Shown: in pieces, positions 15,138 to 21,620 of the stretch
Layout of the letters: each line of letters opens with the position of its first letter
How positions within the stretch are numbered: position 1 is the stretch's first letter
Assembly: GCA_023381235.1 (NCBI GenBank)
Contig: JAMCTV010000082.1
Coordinates: 1-21,620, forward strand
From: Gammaproteobacteria bacterium
GTDB taxonomy: Bacteria; Pseudomonadota; Gammaproteobacteria; SURF-13
DNA length: 21,620 nt
Direction of reading: 5' to 3'
Program-made: the position numbers and the translations under genes
The notes under the pieces: model-generated
Database searches by the model: none
Told to the model about the DNA's origin: nothing
Seen by the model: the letters and a program-made list of their open reading frames with translations, nothing else

Positions 15138-15712
15138 ATCAAATGCAGCCCTTCACGCTCCAGCATGCGCACCAGCCTGATTAAAGGCAGGCCGATCAGG
15201 GCGGTGGGGTCGTCGCCGGCGTATTTCTCGCACAGCGCCACACCCAAGCCCTCGGATTTGAAGCTCAGCGCACAGTGGTAGGGCTGTTCGAGGCGCAGGT
15301 AATTTTCAATCTGTTCATCGGTCAGCGCACGAAACGTCACGGAGTAGGGCACGGTTTCAAGCTGGATGTTTTTTGTCGCGCTGTTCAACAAGCACAGGGC
15401 GGTGAGAAACGTCACGCTGTTCCCGGATGCACGCTGTAGCTGGCGCACGGCGTCGGCGTGATCGGCCGGTTTGCCCAGGATTTCGCCGGCGACCACGCCC
15501 ACCTGGTCGGCACCGATGATCAGGCTGGCGGCGTGCGCTCTCGCCACCGCCTCCGCCTTGGCGCGCGCGAGACGTTGCACCATCGCCAAGGGCGACTCAC
15601 CCGGCAAAGGCGTTTCGTCCACGCGCGAGGGCGCCACTTGAAAGGCAAGGCCCAGTCTTTCCAGCAGTAGTTTGCGTGCGGGCGAGGTGGAGGCGAGGAT
15701 AAGCGATTTCAT
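15134..15712 (-). CDS. yceF: Maf-like nucleotide pyrophosphatase, YceF type
   Basis: Hydrolyses modified nucleoside triphosphates (7-methyl-GTP in E. coli YceF) as a house-cleaning enzyme. The ATG at 15712 gives 192 aa starting MKSLILASTSPARKLLLERL, the family start; a TTG further upstream is open but unlikely. The segments VDETPLPGESP, LIIGADQVG, GKPADHADAV, ASGNSVTFLTAL, CALSFKSEG and GLPLIRL match YceF more than the dTTP/UTP-type Maf. It diverges from yceD, the same arrangement as in E. coli. Its stop overlaps the uup stop in the palindrome TTAA (15134-15137). Confidence 0.94.
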   Translation of the reverse strand: MKSLILASTSPARKLLLERLGLAFQVAPSRVDETPLPGESPLAMVQRLARAKAEAVARAHAASLIIGADQVGVVAGEILGKPADHADAVRQLQRASGNSVTFLTALCLLNSATKNIQLETVPYSVTFRALTDEQIENYLRLEQPYHCALSFKSEGLGVALCEKYAGDDPTALIGLPLIRLVRMLEREGLHLI

Positions 15713-15750
15713 GTGCACGGCCGGGAGAAAGGCGGAAACGCGGCTTTGTT

Positions 15751-15779
15751 TTGACAATTAATGCGTTGAATTATATCAT
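15751..15779 (+). promoter_or_regulatory. Strong sigma70 promoter of the yceD-rpmF-plsX-fab operon
   Basis: A perfect -35 TTGACA (15751-15756), a 17-bp spacer and the -10 TATCAT (15774-15779). Transcription should start about 15785-15787, only 2-4 bases before the yceD ATG at 15789. A TATAAT exists on the opposite strand (15775-15770) that could serve yceF, but its -35 is poor. Confidence 0.8.
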
Positions 15780-15788
15780 ATACGGTTA

Positions 15789-16304
15789 ATGTCTGAGCGT
15801 CTGCCGCTGTTTGTGGATGTGGTGCGTTATGCCGAAACAGGACGCAGGCTGACCGGCGAGTTGCCCTTGTCCGGGATGACGCGCCTTCTGCCCCTGTTGC
15901 ATGACGCCTCCGGCGGCGCTTGGCTGGATCTGCAGTTCGGCAAGGACGAGATGAAGGTGGCGGTAGTGCGCGGCGAAATCCGCGCCCAGGTCCGTTTGCA
16001 GTGCCAGCGCTGCCTGCAGCCGTTTGATTATCCCATGCGGGTGAAGTGCGCGCTGGGGGTGGTGACGAGCGAAGCAGAGGCCGATAAGCTGCCGGCGGAC
16101 TATGAACCGTTGCTGGTCACCTCGCAAAACATGCCGCTGGCGGCGATTGTGGAGGATGAATTGCTGCTGGCGCTGCCCGCAGCACCGCTGCATAAGGAAG
16201 GCGAGTGTCCTGTGCCCGTCCAGAGCGCAGATACGCAAGCCGCGAAGATCAGCCCGTTCGCGGTGCTCAGTCAATTGAAGACCAAACGCAGTAAAGCACG
16301 ATGA
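15789..16304 (+). CDS. yceD: YceD (DUF177) protein, upstream of L32
   Basis: A 171-aa protein of the DUF177/YceD family, almost always encoded just before rpmF. In plants and bacteria it is linked to 23S rRNA maturation. The N-terminus MSERLPLFVDVVR fits the family start. The CxxC pair is C72/C75 in LQCQRCLQPF, followed by the acidic AEADKLPADYEP segment, IVEDELLLALPAAPLH and the C-terminal SPFAVLSQLK. It has almost no leader and no ribosome-binding site if the strong promoter upstream is used. A 35-bp gap separates it from rpmF. Confidence 0.93.
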   Translation: MSERLPLFVDVVRYAETGRRLTGELPLSGMTRLLPLLHDASGGAWLDLQFGKDEMKVAVVRGEIRAQVRLQCQRCLQPFDYPMRVKCALGVVTSEAEADKLPADYEPLLVTSQNMPLAAIVEDELLLALPAAPLHKEGECPVPVQSADTQAAKISPFAVLSQLKTKRSKAR

Positions 16305-16339
16305 TGAATCATATTGAAGCACAGCAGGGAGATTAACCC

Positions 16340-16519
16340 ATGGCCGTACAAAAAAGCCGTAAAACCCCTTCCAAGCGCGGTATGCGCCGCTCGCACGATG
16401 CGCTGACCGGACCGGCGCTGTCGGTAGAGCCCAAAACCGGTGAGACGCATTTGCGTCATCACATCAGCCCCGATGGTTACTACCGGGGCCGTAAAGTCAC
16501 CGCCGGACGCAGCGAATAA
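16340..16519 (+). CDS. rpmF: 50S ribosomal protein L32
   Basis: A basic 59-aa protein beginning MAVQKSRKTPSKRGMRRSHD, the unmistakable bL32 start, with HHISPDGYYRGRKV near the C-terminus. It lacks the zinc-binding cysteines, as in most gammaproteobacteria. A good ribosome-binding site (AGGGAG, about 8 bp upstream) precedes the ATG. It sits between yceD and plsX, as in most proteobacteria, and is followed by a terminator-like hairpin that could set its expression above that of the fab genes. Confidence 0.96.
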   Translation: MAVQKSRKTPSKRGMRRSHDALTGPALSVEPKTGETHLRHHISPDGYYRGRKVTAGRSE

Positions 16520-16520
16520 T

Positions 16521-16576
16521 CCGCCGCCGCCCCCCGGCCTGAGCCGGGGATACGATTCGCGGCGGTTTCCCTTTTT
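16521..16576 (+). terminator. Terminator-like hairpin (possible attenuator) between rpmF and plsX
   Basis: The outer stem CCGCCGC (16521-16527) pairs perfectly with GCGGCGG (16559-16565). Inside it, CCCCGGC (16532-16538) pairs with GCCGGGG (16543-16549), loop CTGA. The outer stem is followed by TTTCCCTTTTT (16566-16576), ending at the plsX ATG. This looks like an intrinsic terminator with an interrupted T run. It would also hide the only purine-rich bases before plsX. Confidence 0.6.
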
Positions 16577-17629
16577 ATGTCTCAGGCCATCACCATTGCG
16601 CTGGACGCCATGGGCGGCGACCACGGCGTGCACGTGGTCGTGCCCGCGGCGCTTGCCGCGTTAAAACAATCGCCCGATCTCCATCTCATACTGGTGGGCG
16701 ATGAACACGCGATGCACACCGAGCTGCACCGGCATCACGCCTGTGTCGGCGAGCGGCTGGTTCTGCAACACACTTCGCAGCAGGTCGGCATGGATGAGCC
16801 TGCGGCGCAAGCGTTGCGCGGCAAAAAGGATTCCTCCATGCGCGTGGCGATAGACCTGGTGAAAGAGGGCAGGGCGCAGGCCTGCGTGAGTGCAGGCAAC
16901 ACCGGCGCGCTCATGGCGACGGCGCGCTTTGTATTGAAGACCCTGCCCGGCGTAGACCGCCCCGCCATCATCTCCGCGTTGCCCACCATACACGGCCACA
17001 CCCACATGCTCGACCTCGGCGCCAGCAGCGAGTGCAGCGCACAACACCTGTTCGAGTTCGCGGTCATGGGCTCAACGCTGGTGAGCACGATGGAAAACAT
17101 CGCGCGGCCGCGCGTCGGGCTGCTCAACATCGGCAGCGAGGAAATCAAGGGCACCGACACCATAAAAGAAGCGGCGCGGCTGATGGCGGAGAGCGATCTC
17201 AACTACATCGGCTTTGTCGAGGGCGACGATATTTATACCGATCCGCCGGATGTGATCGTGTGCGACGGATTCAGCGGCAACATCGCGCTCAAGAGCAGCG
17301 AAGGCGTGGCGCGCATGATCCGCCATTATCTCAAGCAGGAATTCAGGCGCAATCTGTTCACGCGCCTGGCCGCCTTGTGCGCGCTGCCGGTGTTGAAGGC
17401 GTTTCAGTCGCGCATAGACCCGCGTTTGTACAACGGCGCGACGCTGATCGGGTTGCAGGGCGTGGTAGTGAAGAGTCACGGCGGGACGGACGCGCTGGGC
17501 TACGCGCAGGCGATAAAGGTGGCGGAGCGCGAGGCGCGCAAGGATGTGCCGCGCGCCATAGGCGAGCAGCTCGCGCGCCGTTTGCAACCTGGTTCGGCTG
17601 CTGCGGCCAACGCGGGGCAGCCGCTGTGA
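16577..17629 (+). CDS. plsX: Phosphate acyltransferase PlsX
   Basis: Peripheral membrane enzyme that makes acyl-phosphate from acyl-ACP, feeding PlsY in phospholipid synthesis; 350 aa. The start MSQAITIALDAMGGDHG is the family signature. Further conserved segments are VSAGNTGALMATARF, HMLDLGASSECSAQHLFEFAVMG, VGLLNIGSEEIKGTD, GDDIYTDPPDVIVCDGFSGN and the C-terminal GVVVKSHGGTDALGYAQAI. No good ribosome-binding site precedes the ATG, which lies right after the T tract of the hairpin described above. The stop overlaps the fabH start (GTGA). Confidence 0.95.
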   Translation: MSQAITIALDAMGGDHGVHVVVPAALAALKQSPDLHLILVGDEHAMHTELHRHHACVGERLVLQHTSQQVGMDEPAAQALRGKKDSSMRVAIDLVKEGRAQACVSAGNTGALMATARFVLKTLPGVDRPAIISALPTIHGHTHMLDLGASSECSAQHLFEFAVMGSTLVSTMENIARPRVGLLNIGSEEIKGTDTIKEAARLMAESDLNYIGFVEGDDIYTDPPDVIVCDGFSGNIALKSSEGVARMIRHYLKQEFRRNLFTRLAALCALPVLKAFQSRIDPRLYNGATLIGLQGVVVKSHGGTDALGYAQAIKVAEREARKDVPRAIGEQLARRLQPGSAAAANAGQPL

Positions 17630-18582
17630 ACAAGCGTTACACGCGCATCGCCGGCACCGGCAGTTACCTGCCGCACAAGGTGCTCACCAATGCCGACCTG
17701 GAAAAAATGGTGGACACCTCGGACACATGCATCGTGGAGCGCACCGGTATCCGCGAGCGGCGCATCGCCGCGCAGGGCGAGACCACGCGCGACCTGGCCG
17801 AACACGCGGCGCGCAAGGCCATCGAGGCGGCGGGCATCAAACCATCCGACATTGATCTCATCATACTCGCCACCACTACGCCGGATAAAATATTCCCCAG
17901 CACGGCGTGCCTGTTGCAGCAGCGGCTGGACATCCACGGCTGCGCCGCGTTTGACGTGCAGGCGGTATGCAGCGGTTTCATCTACGGCCTCAGTATTGCG
18001 GATAAATTCATCCAAAGCGGCGCAGCCCGCACGGCGCTGGTGATCGGCGCGGAAACCATGTCGCGCATCGTGGACTGGAAGGATCGCAACACCTGCGTGC
18101 TGTTCGGCGACGGCGCGGGCGCGGTGATTCTCCAGGCGGGCGCCGAACCGGGCATTTTATCCACTCATCTGCACGCCGACGGGCAGTATCATCATTTGCT
18201 CACCACCGAGGACATCGCGGACGCGCCCAACGGCGGCTACGTGACCATGCAGGGCAGCGAGGTGTTCAAGATGGCGGTGAACAGCCTGGATCAGATCGTG
18301 GACGAGACGCTGGAGGCGAATCAATTGCAAAAAACCGATGTGGATTGGCTTATTCCGCACCAGGCCAATATCCGCATCATCGGCGCCACGGCCAAAAAGC
18401 TCGGTATGCCGATGGAGCGCGTGGTAGTCACCGTGGATAAACACGGCAACACCTCGGCGGCCTCGATACCGCTCGCGCTGGATACCGCGGTGCGCGACGG
18501 GCGCATCAAGCGCGGCGATACCTTGTTGCTGGAAGCTTTCGGCGCCGGACTCACCTGGGGCTCGGCGCTGATTAAGTACTAA
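17626..18582 (+). CDS. fabH: 3-oxoacyl-ACP synthase III (FabH)
   Basis: Condenses acetyl-CoA with malonyl-ACP to start fatty-acid synthesis; 318 aa from the GTG at 17626. The frame stays open far upstream across plsX, but the upstream part is arginine-rich shadow sequence. The catalytic triad is C115 (VCSGFIYGL), H245 (IPHQAN) and N275 (KHGNTSAAS), matching C112, H244 and N274 of E. coli. The start RYTRIAGTGSYLPHKVLTN is typical. GTGA overlap with plsX indicates coupling. A 3-bp gap leads to fabD. Confidence 0.96.
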   Translation: MNKRYTRIAGTGSYLPHKVLTNADLEKMVDTSDTCIVERTGIRERRIAAQGETTRDLAEHAARKAIEAAGIKPSDIDLIILATTTPDKIFPSTACLLQQRLDIHGCAAFDVQAVCSGFIYGLSIADKFIQSGAARTALVIGAETMSRIVDWKDRNTCVLFGDGAGAVILQAGAEPGILSTHLHADGQYHHLLTTEDIADAPNGGYVTMQGSEVFKMAVNSLDQIVDETLEANQLQKTDVDWLIPHQANIRIIGATAKKLGMPMERVVVTVDKHGNTSAASIPLALDTAVRDGRIKRGDTLLLEAFGAGLTWGSALIKY

Positions 18583-18585
18583 ACC

Positions 18586-19542
18586 ATGAAGAACTCACCC
18601 GTCACGATGGATAATACACTTGCCTTTGTCTTCCCCGGTCAGGGTTCGCAGTCGGTGGGCATGCTGGATGAATTGGCCGCGGCCTATCCGGAGGTGAAAA
18701 AGACCTTCAAGGAAGCTTCCAAGGCGCTCGGCGTGGATTTGTGGGAGCTGGCCAGCCAGGGTCCGGAGCAGGCGTTGAACCTCACCATGAACACGCAGCC
18801 CGCGCTGCTCAGCGCCGGGGTTGCGGTATGGCGGGTGTGGTGCAAGCACTCTGCGTGCCGCCCGGCGCTGATGGCGGGGCACAGCCTGGGCGAATACACC
18901 GCGCTGGTATGCGCCGAGGCGCTGGATTTCGGTGACGCGCTCAAGCTGGTGGCGCTGCGCGGCAAGCTGATGCAGGAGGCGGTGCCGGAAGGAGAGGGCG
19001 CAATGGCCGCGCTGCTCGGCCTGGAAGACGACAAGGTGCGCGAGATTTGCGTCCAGGCCGCGCAAAATCAGGTTTTGTCCGCCGCCAACTTCAACTCGCC
19101 CGGCCAGGTGGTGATTTCCGGCAGCGCGCAGGCGGTGGAGCGCGCCATCGCCCTCGCCAAGCAGGCCGGCGCCAAGCGCGCCATTCCATTGCCGGTGAGC
19201 GTGCCGTCGCACTGCGCGTTGATGCAGCCCGCGGCGGACAAGCTCGCCGCGCGGCTGCGCGAAACGCCGCTGCAAGCGCCCAGGATACCGGTGATCCACA
19301 ACGCCAACGTCGCATTCCATACCGATCCGGACGCGATACGCGACACGCTCGCCAGGCAACTGTATCAGCCGGTGCGCTGGACCGAAACCCTGCACAAGAT
19401 GGCGCGGGCCGGGATCAAGACCGTGCTAGAATGCGGCCCCGGCAAGGTGCTGTGCGGCCTCAACAAGCGCATCACCCCGGACATCGCCTGTCTGCCGCTG
19501 GGTGAAACCGCGAACCTCACACAAGCACTGGAATTGACATGA
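18586..19542 (+). CDS. fabD: Malonyl-CoA:ACP transacylase FabD
   Basis: Transfers malonyl from CoA to ACP. The motif FVFPGQGSQSVGML near the N-terminus, the nucleophile serine in AGHSLGEYTALV and the histidine in VSVPSHCALM are visible, as is the QPVRW segment at the C-terminal side. From the ATG at 18586 it is 318 aa with S100 as nucleophile. An in-frame ATG at 18607 (MDNTLAFVFPGQG) would put the nucleophile at 93, closer to the E. coli protein, so the true start is uncertain. Neither ATG has a clear ribosome-binding site. The stop overlaps the fabG start (ATGA). Confidence 0.95.
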   Translation: MKNSPVTMDNTLAFVFPGQGSQSVGMLDELAAAYPEVKKTFKEASKALGVDLWELASQGPEQALNLTMNTQPALLSAGVAVWRVWCKHSACRPALMAGHSLGEYTALVCAEALDFGDALKLVALRGKLMQEAVPEGEGAMAALLGLEDDKVREICVQAAQNQVLSAANFNSPGQVVISGSAQAVERAIALAKQAGAKRAIPLPVSVPSHCALMQPAADKLAARLRETPLQAPRIPVIHNANVAFHTDPDAIRDTLARQLYQPVRWTETLHKMARAGIKTVLECGPGKVLCGLNKRITPDIACLPLGETANLTQALELT

Positions 19543-20282
19543 CGCTCAGCAGTGACATCGCCCTGGTAACCGGGGCCAGCCGCGGCCTGGGCGCGGCCAT
19601 CGCCCTGGAACTGGGCCGGCTAGGCGCTGTGGTGATAGGAACCGCTACCTCACAAAACGGTGTAGATAATATTAATAAGCTATTGAAAAATAATAATATA
19701 AAAGGACGCGGCGCCGTGCTCAACGTGAACGATGGCGCGGCCATCGGGCAGGCGCTGGCTGAAATCGAAAGCGAGTACGGCGCGCCCACGATACTGGTCA
19801 ACAACGCCGGGATCACGCGCGACAATCTGCTCATGCGCATGAAGGATGTGGAGTGGGACGAGATCATCGCCACCAATCTGAGTTCCGTGTTCCGCATGAG
19901 CAAGGCCTGCGTGCGCAGCATGATGAAGGCGCGGCGCGGGCGCATCATCAATATCAGTTCGGTGGTGGGCGCGGCGGGCAACGCGGGGCAGACCAATTAC
20001 GCCGCCGCCAAGGCCGGCATGATCGGTTTTACCAAGGCCCTGGCGCGCGAAGTAGCGGCGCGCGGCATCACGGTGAACGCGGTCGCACCGGGCTTTATAG
20101 ACACCGACATGACGCGCGCCCTGCCGGAAGAGCATAAGCAGGCGTTGCTGGGGCAAATCCCGCTGCAGCGCCTGGGCCTGCCGGGGGAGGTGGCCTGCGC
20201 GGTGGCGTTTCTCGCCTCCCCGCAGGCGGCCTATATCACCGGCCAGACGCTGCATGTCAACGGCGGCATGTACATGGCGTAA
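19539..20282 (+). CDS. fabG: 3-oxoacyl-ACP reductase FabG
   Basis: NADPH-dependent reductase of the elongation cycle, short-chain dehydrogenase family, 247 aa. The cofactor motif is TGASRGLG, then LVNNAGITRDNLLMRMK, and the catalytic residues are S141 (NISSVVG), Y154 and K158 (NYAAAKAG). The C-terminal GQTLHVNGGMYMA is the family ending. Residues 42-55 (VDNINKLLKNNNIK) are coded by a strikingly AT-rich stretch, 19661-19704, in an otherwise GC-rich gene; this corresponds to a variable surface region, so function is probably kept. The gene follows fabD by an ATGA overlap. Confidence 0.96.
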   Translation: MTLSSDIALVTGASRGLGAAIALELGRLGAVVIGTATSQNGVDNINKLLKNNNIKGRGAVLNVNDGAAIGQALAEIESEYGAPTILVNNAGITRDNLLMRMKDVEWDEIIATNLSSVFRMSKACVRSMMKARRGRIINISSVVGAAGNAGQTNYAAAKAGMIGFTKALAREVAARGITVNAVAPGFIDTDMTRALPEEHKQALLGQIPLQRLGLPGEVACAVAFLASPQAAYITGQTLHVNGGMYMA

Positions 20283-20325
20283 CGCATTAATTCGTAAAGA
20301 GTATTTTTTTACCAAGGCGGGCGGC

Positions 20326-20354
20326 TGGCAAGCGCGGCCCGTTTCCCATAAAAT
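20326..20354 (+). promoter_or_regulatory. Candidate promoter of acpP
   Basis: TGGCAA (20326-20331), 17 bp, TAAAAT (20349-20354) in an intergenic gap of 117 bp after fabG. A start near 20361 would leave a leader of about 40 bases. A strong ribosome-binding site GGGAGGA (20383-20389) precedes the acpP ATG, as expected for a very abundant protein. The -35 matches the consensus only partly. Confidence 0.5.
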
Positions 20355-20399
20355 AGCACGATTAGTTTTTATTGGATTACCTGGGAGGAAGCATCAGTC

Positions 20400-20642
20400 A
20401 TGAGCACTGTAGAAGAACGCGTCAAGAAGATCGTAGTGGAACAGTTGGGGGTCAAGGACGACGAGGTGAAGAGCGCCTCCTCCTTTGTGGACGATCTGGG
20501 CGCCGATTCGCTGGATACCGTGGAGCTGGTGATGGCGCTGGAAGAGGAATTCGAGTGCGAGATACCGGACGAGTCCGCGGAAAAGATTACCACCGTGCAG
20601 CAGGCCGTGGATTACATCAAGTCGCACCTCAATCAAGGCTGA
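20400..20642 (+). CDS. acpP: Acyl carrier protein
   Basis: An acidic 80-aa carrier of the growing acyl chain. S37 in GADSLDTVEL takes the phosphopantetheine arm. The sequence STVEERVKKIVVEQLGV and FECEIPDESAEKI are typical of the type II fatty-acid carrier. It has its own candidate promoter and a strong ribosome-binding site upstream and an intrinsic terminator 16 bp downstream, which fits separate high expression inside the fab cluster. Confidence 0.98.
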   Translation: MSTVEERVKKIVVEQLGVKDDEVKSASSFVDDLGADSLDTVELVMALEEEFECEIPDESAEKITTVQQAVDYIKSHLNQG

Positions 20643-20657
20643 CCGGCTCAGCCGTCG

Positions 20658-20690
20658 AGGCCGCTCCGCCGCACAGGAGCGGCCTTTTTT
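20658..20690 (+). terminator. Intrinsic terminator after acpP
   Basis: GGCCGCTCC (20659-20667) pairs perfectly with GGAGCGGCC (20676-20684), loop of 8 bases, followed by six T (20685-20690); an A-T pair extends the stem. It separates acpP from fabF. Confidence 0.9.
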
Positions 20691-20732
20691 CGTATATACC
20701 GTTAGCGATAGCTATGCCTTAAGTATTTCACT

Positions 20733-21620
20733 ATGAAATCACAACTACGTCGCGTGGTGGTAACCGGTATGGGCATGGTTAGCCCGGTGGGCCTGACCGT
20801 GCGCGAGTCATGGGAAAACGTGCTGGCCGGTAACAGCGGCATCACCCCCATCACCCACTTTGAGGCCTCCGCCTTTGCTACGCGCTTCAGCGGCAGCGTA
20901 CGGGGCTTTGACCCATCGCAGTACATTCCCGCCAAGGACGTGAAAAAGATGGACCCCTTCATCCATTACGGCGTCGCCGCCGCGCATCAGGCGCTGGAAG
21001 ACTCCAAACTCAGCGTGACCGCGCACAACGCCGAGCGCATCGGCGTCGCCATCGGTTCCGGCATCGGCGGCCTGGGTGGCATCGAGAAGGGTCACAGCGC
21101 GTATCTGGAAGGCGGGCCGCGCAAGATTTCGCCGTTCTTCGTGCCGAGCAATATCATCAACATGATCTCCGGCAACGTGTCCATCCTGTATGGCCTGAAA
21201 GGCCCTAACCTCGCCCTGGTCAGCGCCTGTTCCACCGGCTCGCACAGCATCGGCGAGGCCGCGCGCATCATCGCCTACGGCGACGCCGACGTGATGCTGG
21301 CGGGCGGCGCGGAGATGGCGACCACACCCACAGGCCTGGGTGGATTCTGCGCGGCGCGCGCGCTGTCCACGCGCAACGACGATCCCGCCACCGCCAGCCG
21401 GCCGTGGGACAAGGATCGCGACGGCTTTGTGCTGGGCGATGGCGCGGGCGTGCTGGTGCTGGAGGAATACGAACACGCCCAGCGGCGCGGTGCTTACATC
21501 TACGGCGAGGTGGCAGGTTACGGCATGAGCGGCGACGGCTACCACATGACCCTGCCCTCGGAAGGCGGAGAAGGGGCCAAGCGCTGCATGGAGAGCGCCA
21601 TGCGCGACGTAGTTGTGATT
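20733..21620 (+). CDS. fabF: 3-oxoacyl-ACP synthase II FabF (3' end cut by window)
   Basis: Condensing enzyme of fatty-acid elongation. 296 codons are visible from the ATG at 20733, and the gene continues beyond the window. It starts MKSQLRRVVVTGMGMVSPVG, the family start. The nucleophile is C166 in LVSACSTGSHSIGEAARII (C163 in E. coli). GSGIGGL, the FFVPSNIINMISG segment, GGAEMATTPTGLGGF and RPWDKDRDGFVLGDGAGVLVLEE are conserved; the catalytic histidines lie outside the window. No ribosome-binding site or clear promoter is visible in the 42 bp between the acpP terminator and the ATG. Confidence 0.96.
   Translation, partial: MKSQLRRVVVTGMGMVSPVGLTVRESWENVLAGNSGITPITHFEASAFATRFSGSVRGFDPSQYIPAKDVKKMDPFIHYGVAAAHQALEDSKLSVTAHNAERIGVAIGSGIGGLGGIEKGHSAYLEGGPRKISPFFVPSNIINMISGNVSILYGLKGPNLALVSACSTGSHSIGEAARIIAYGDADVMLAGGAEMATTPTGLGGFCAARALSTRNDDPATASRPWDKDRDGFVLGDGAGVLVLEEYEHAQRRGAYIYGEVAGYGMSGDGYHMTLPSEGGEGAKRCMESAMRDVVVI

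Noticed and set aside
17032..17625. Upstream in-frame extension of fabH across plsX
   Set aside because: The extension is arginine-rich and out of frame with plsX; the GTG at 17626 gives the normal FabH N-terminus and an overlap of the GTGA type.
20300..20312. T run after fabG as a terminator
   Set aside because: No convincing stem precedes it, only a weak imperfect palindrome around ATTAAT.

Overview
The window is a stretch of chromosomal housekeeping DNA from a GC-rich gammaproteobacterium. RNase E has the gamma-type N-terminus (MKRMLINATQ). The order rne|rluC–HAD–sppA–(uup)–yceF|yceD–rpmF–plsX–fabH–fabD–fabG–acpP–fabF resembles Pseudomonas and relatives. A free-living Chromatiales-like lineage is my guess, not something the sequence proves. 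There are no tRNA or rRNA genes, CRISPR arrays, transposase genes or prophage genes.

Layout. (1) 1-6157, plus strand: an outer-envelope block. It holds the end of a LolC-type lipoprotein-release permease, lolD, an ExbB/ExbD proton-channel pair, msbA, lpxK, a Trm112/YcaR zinc-ribbon protein and kdsB. Most junctions overlap (ATGA, stop-GTG, 11-20 bp overlaps), so it reads as one or two translationally coupled operons for lipoprotein release, lipid A completion and export, and CMP-Kdo synthesis. (2) 6140-7792: a small unknown conserved-looking gene on the minus strand, then a low-molecular-weight phosphatase and a fructosamine/ribulosamine-kinase homologue six bases apart, a plausible protein-deglycation pair. 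(3) 7789-8017: a compact non-coding repeat element of about 160 bp with inverted ends and four perfect hairpins, between the convergent kinase and rne genes. (4) rne (minus) and rluC (plus) diverge from a 330-bp region with a good rne promoter and a long, highly folded rne leader. (5) 11462-15137: HAD phosphatase, SppA peptidase, ABC-F ATPase Uup. (6) yceF (minus) diverges from the yceD-rpmF-plsX-fabHDG operon, followed by acpP with its own promoter and terminator, and the start of fabF, which runs off the window.

Together the genes cover phospholipid and fatty-acid initiation (PlsX, FabH, FabD, FabG, AcpP, FabF), lipid A/Kdo production and transport, and RNA metabolism (RNase E, RluC, YceD/L32). 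I found no clear new multi-gene system. The most interesting signals are regulatory or structural: the hairpin-rich repeat, the folded rne leader, a terminator-like hairpin in front of plsX, an almost leaderless yceD promoter, an AT-rich island inside fabG, and the phosphatase/kinase deglycation pair.
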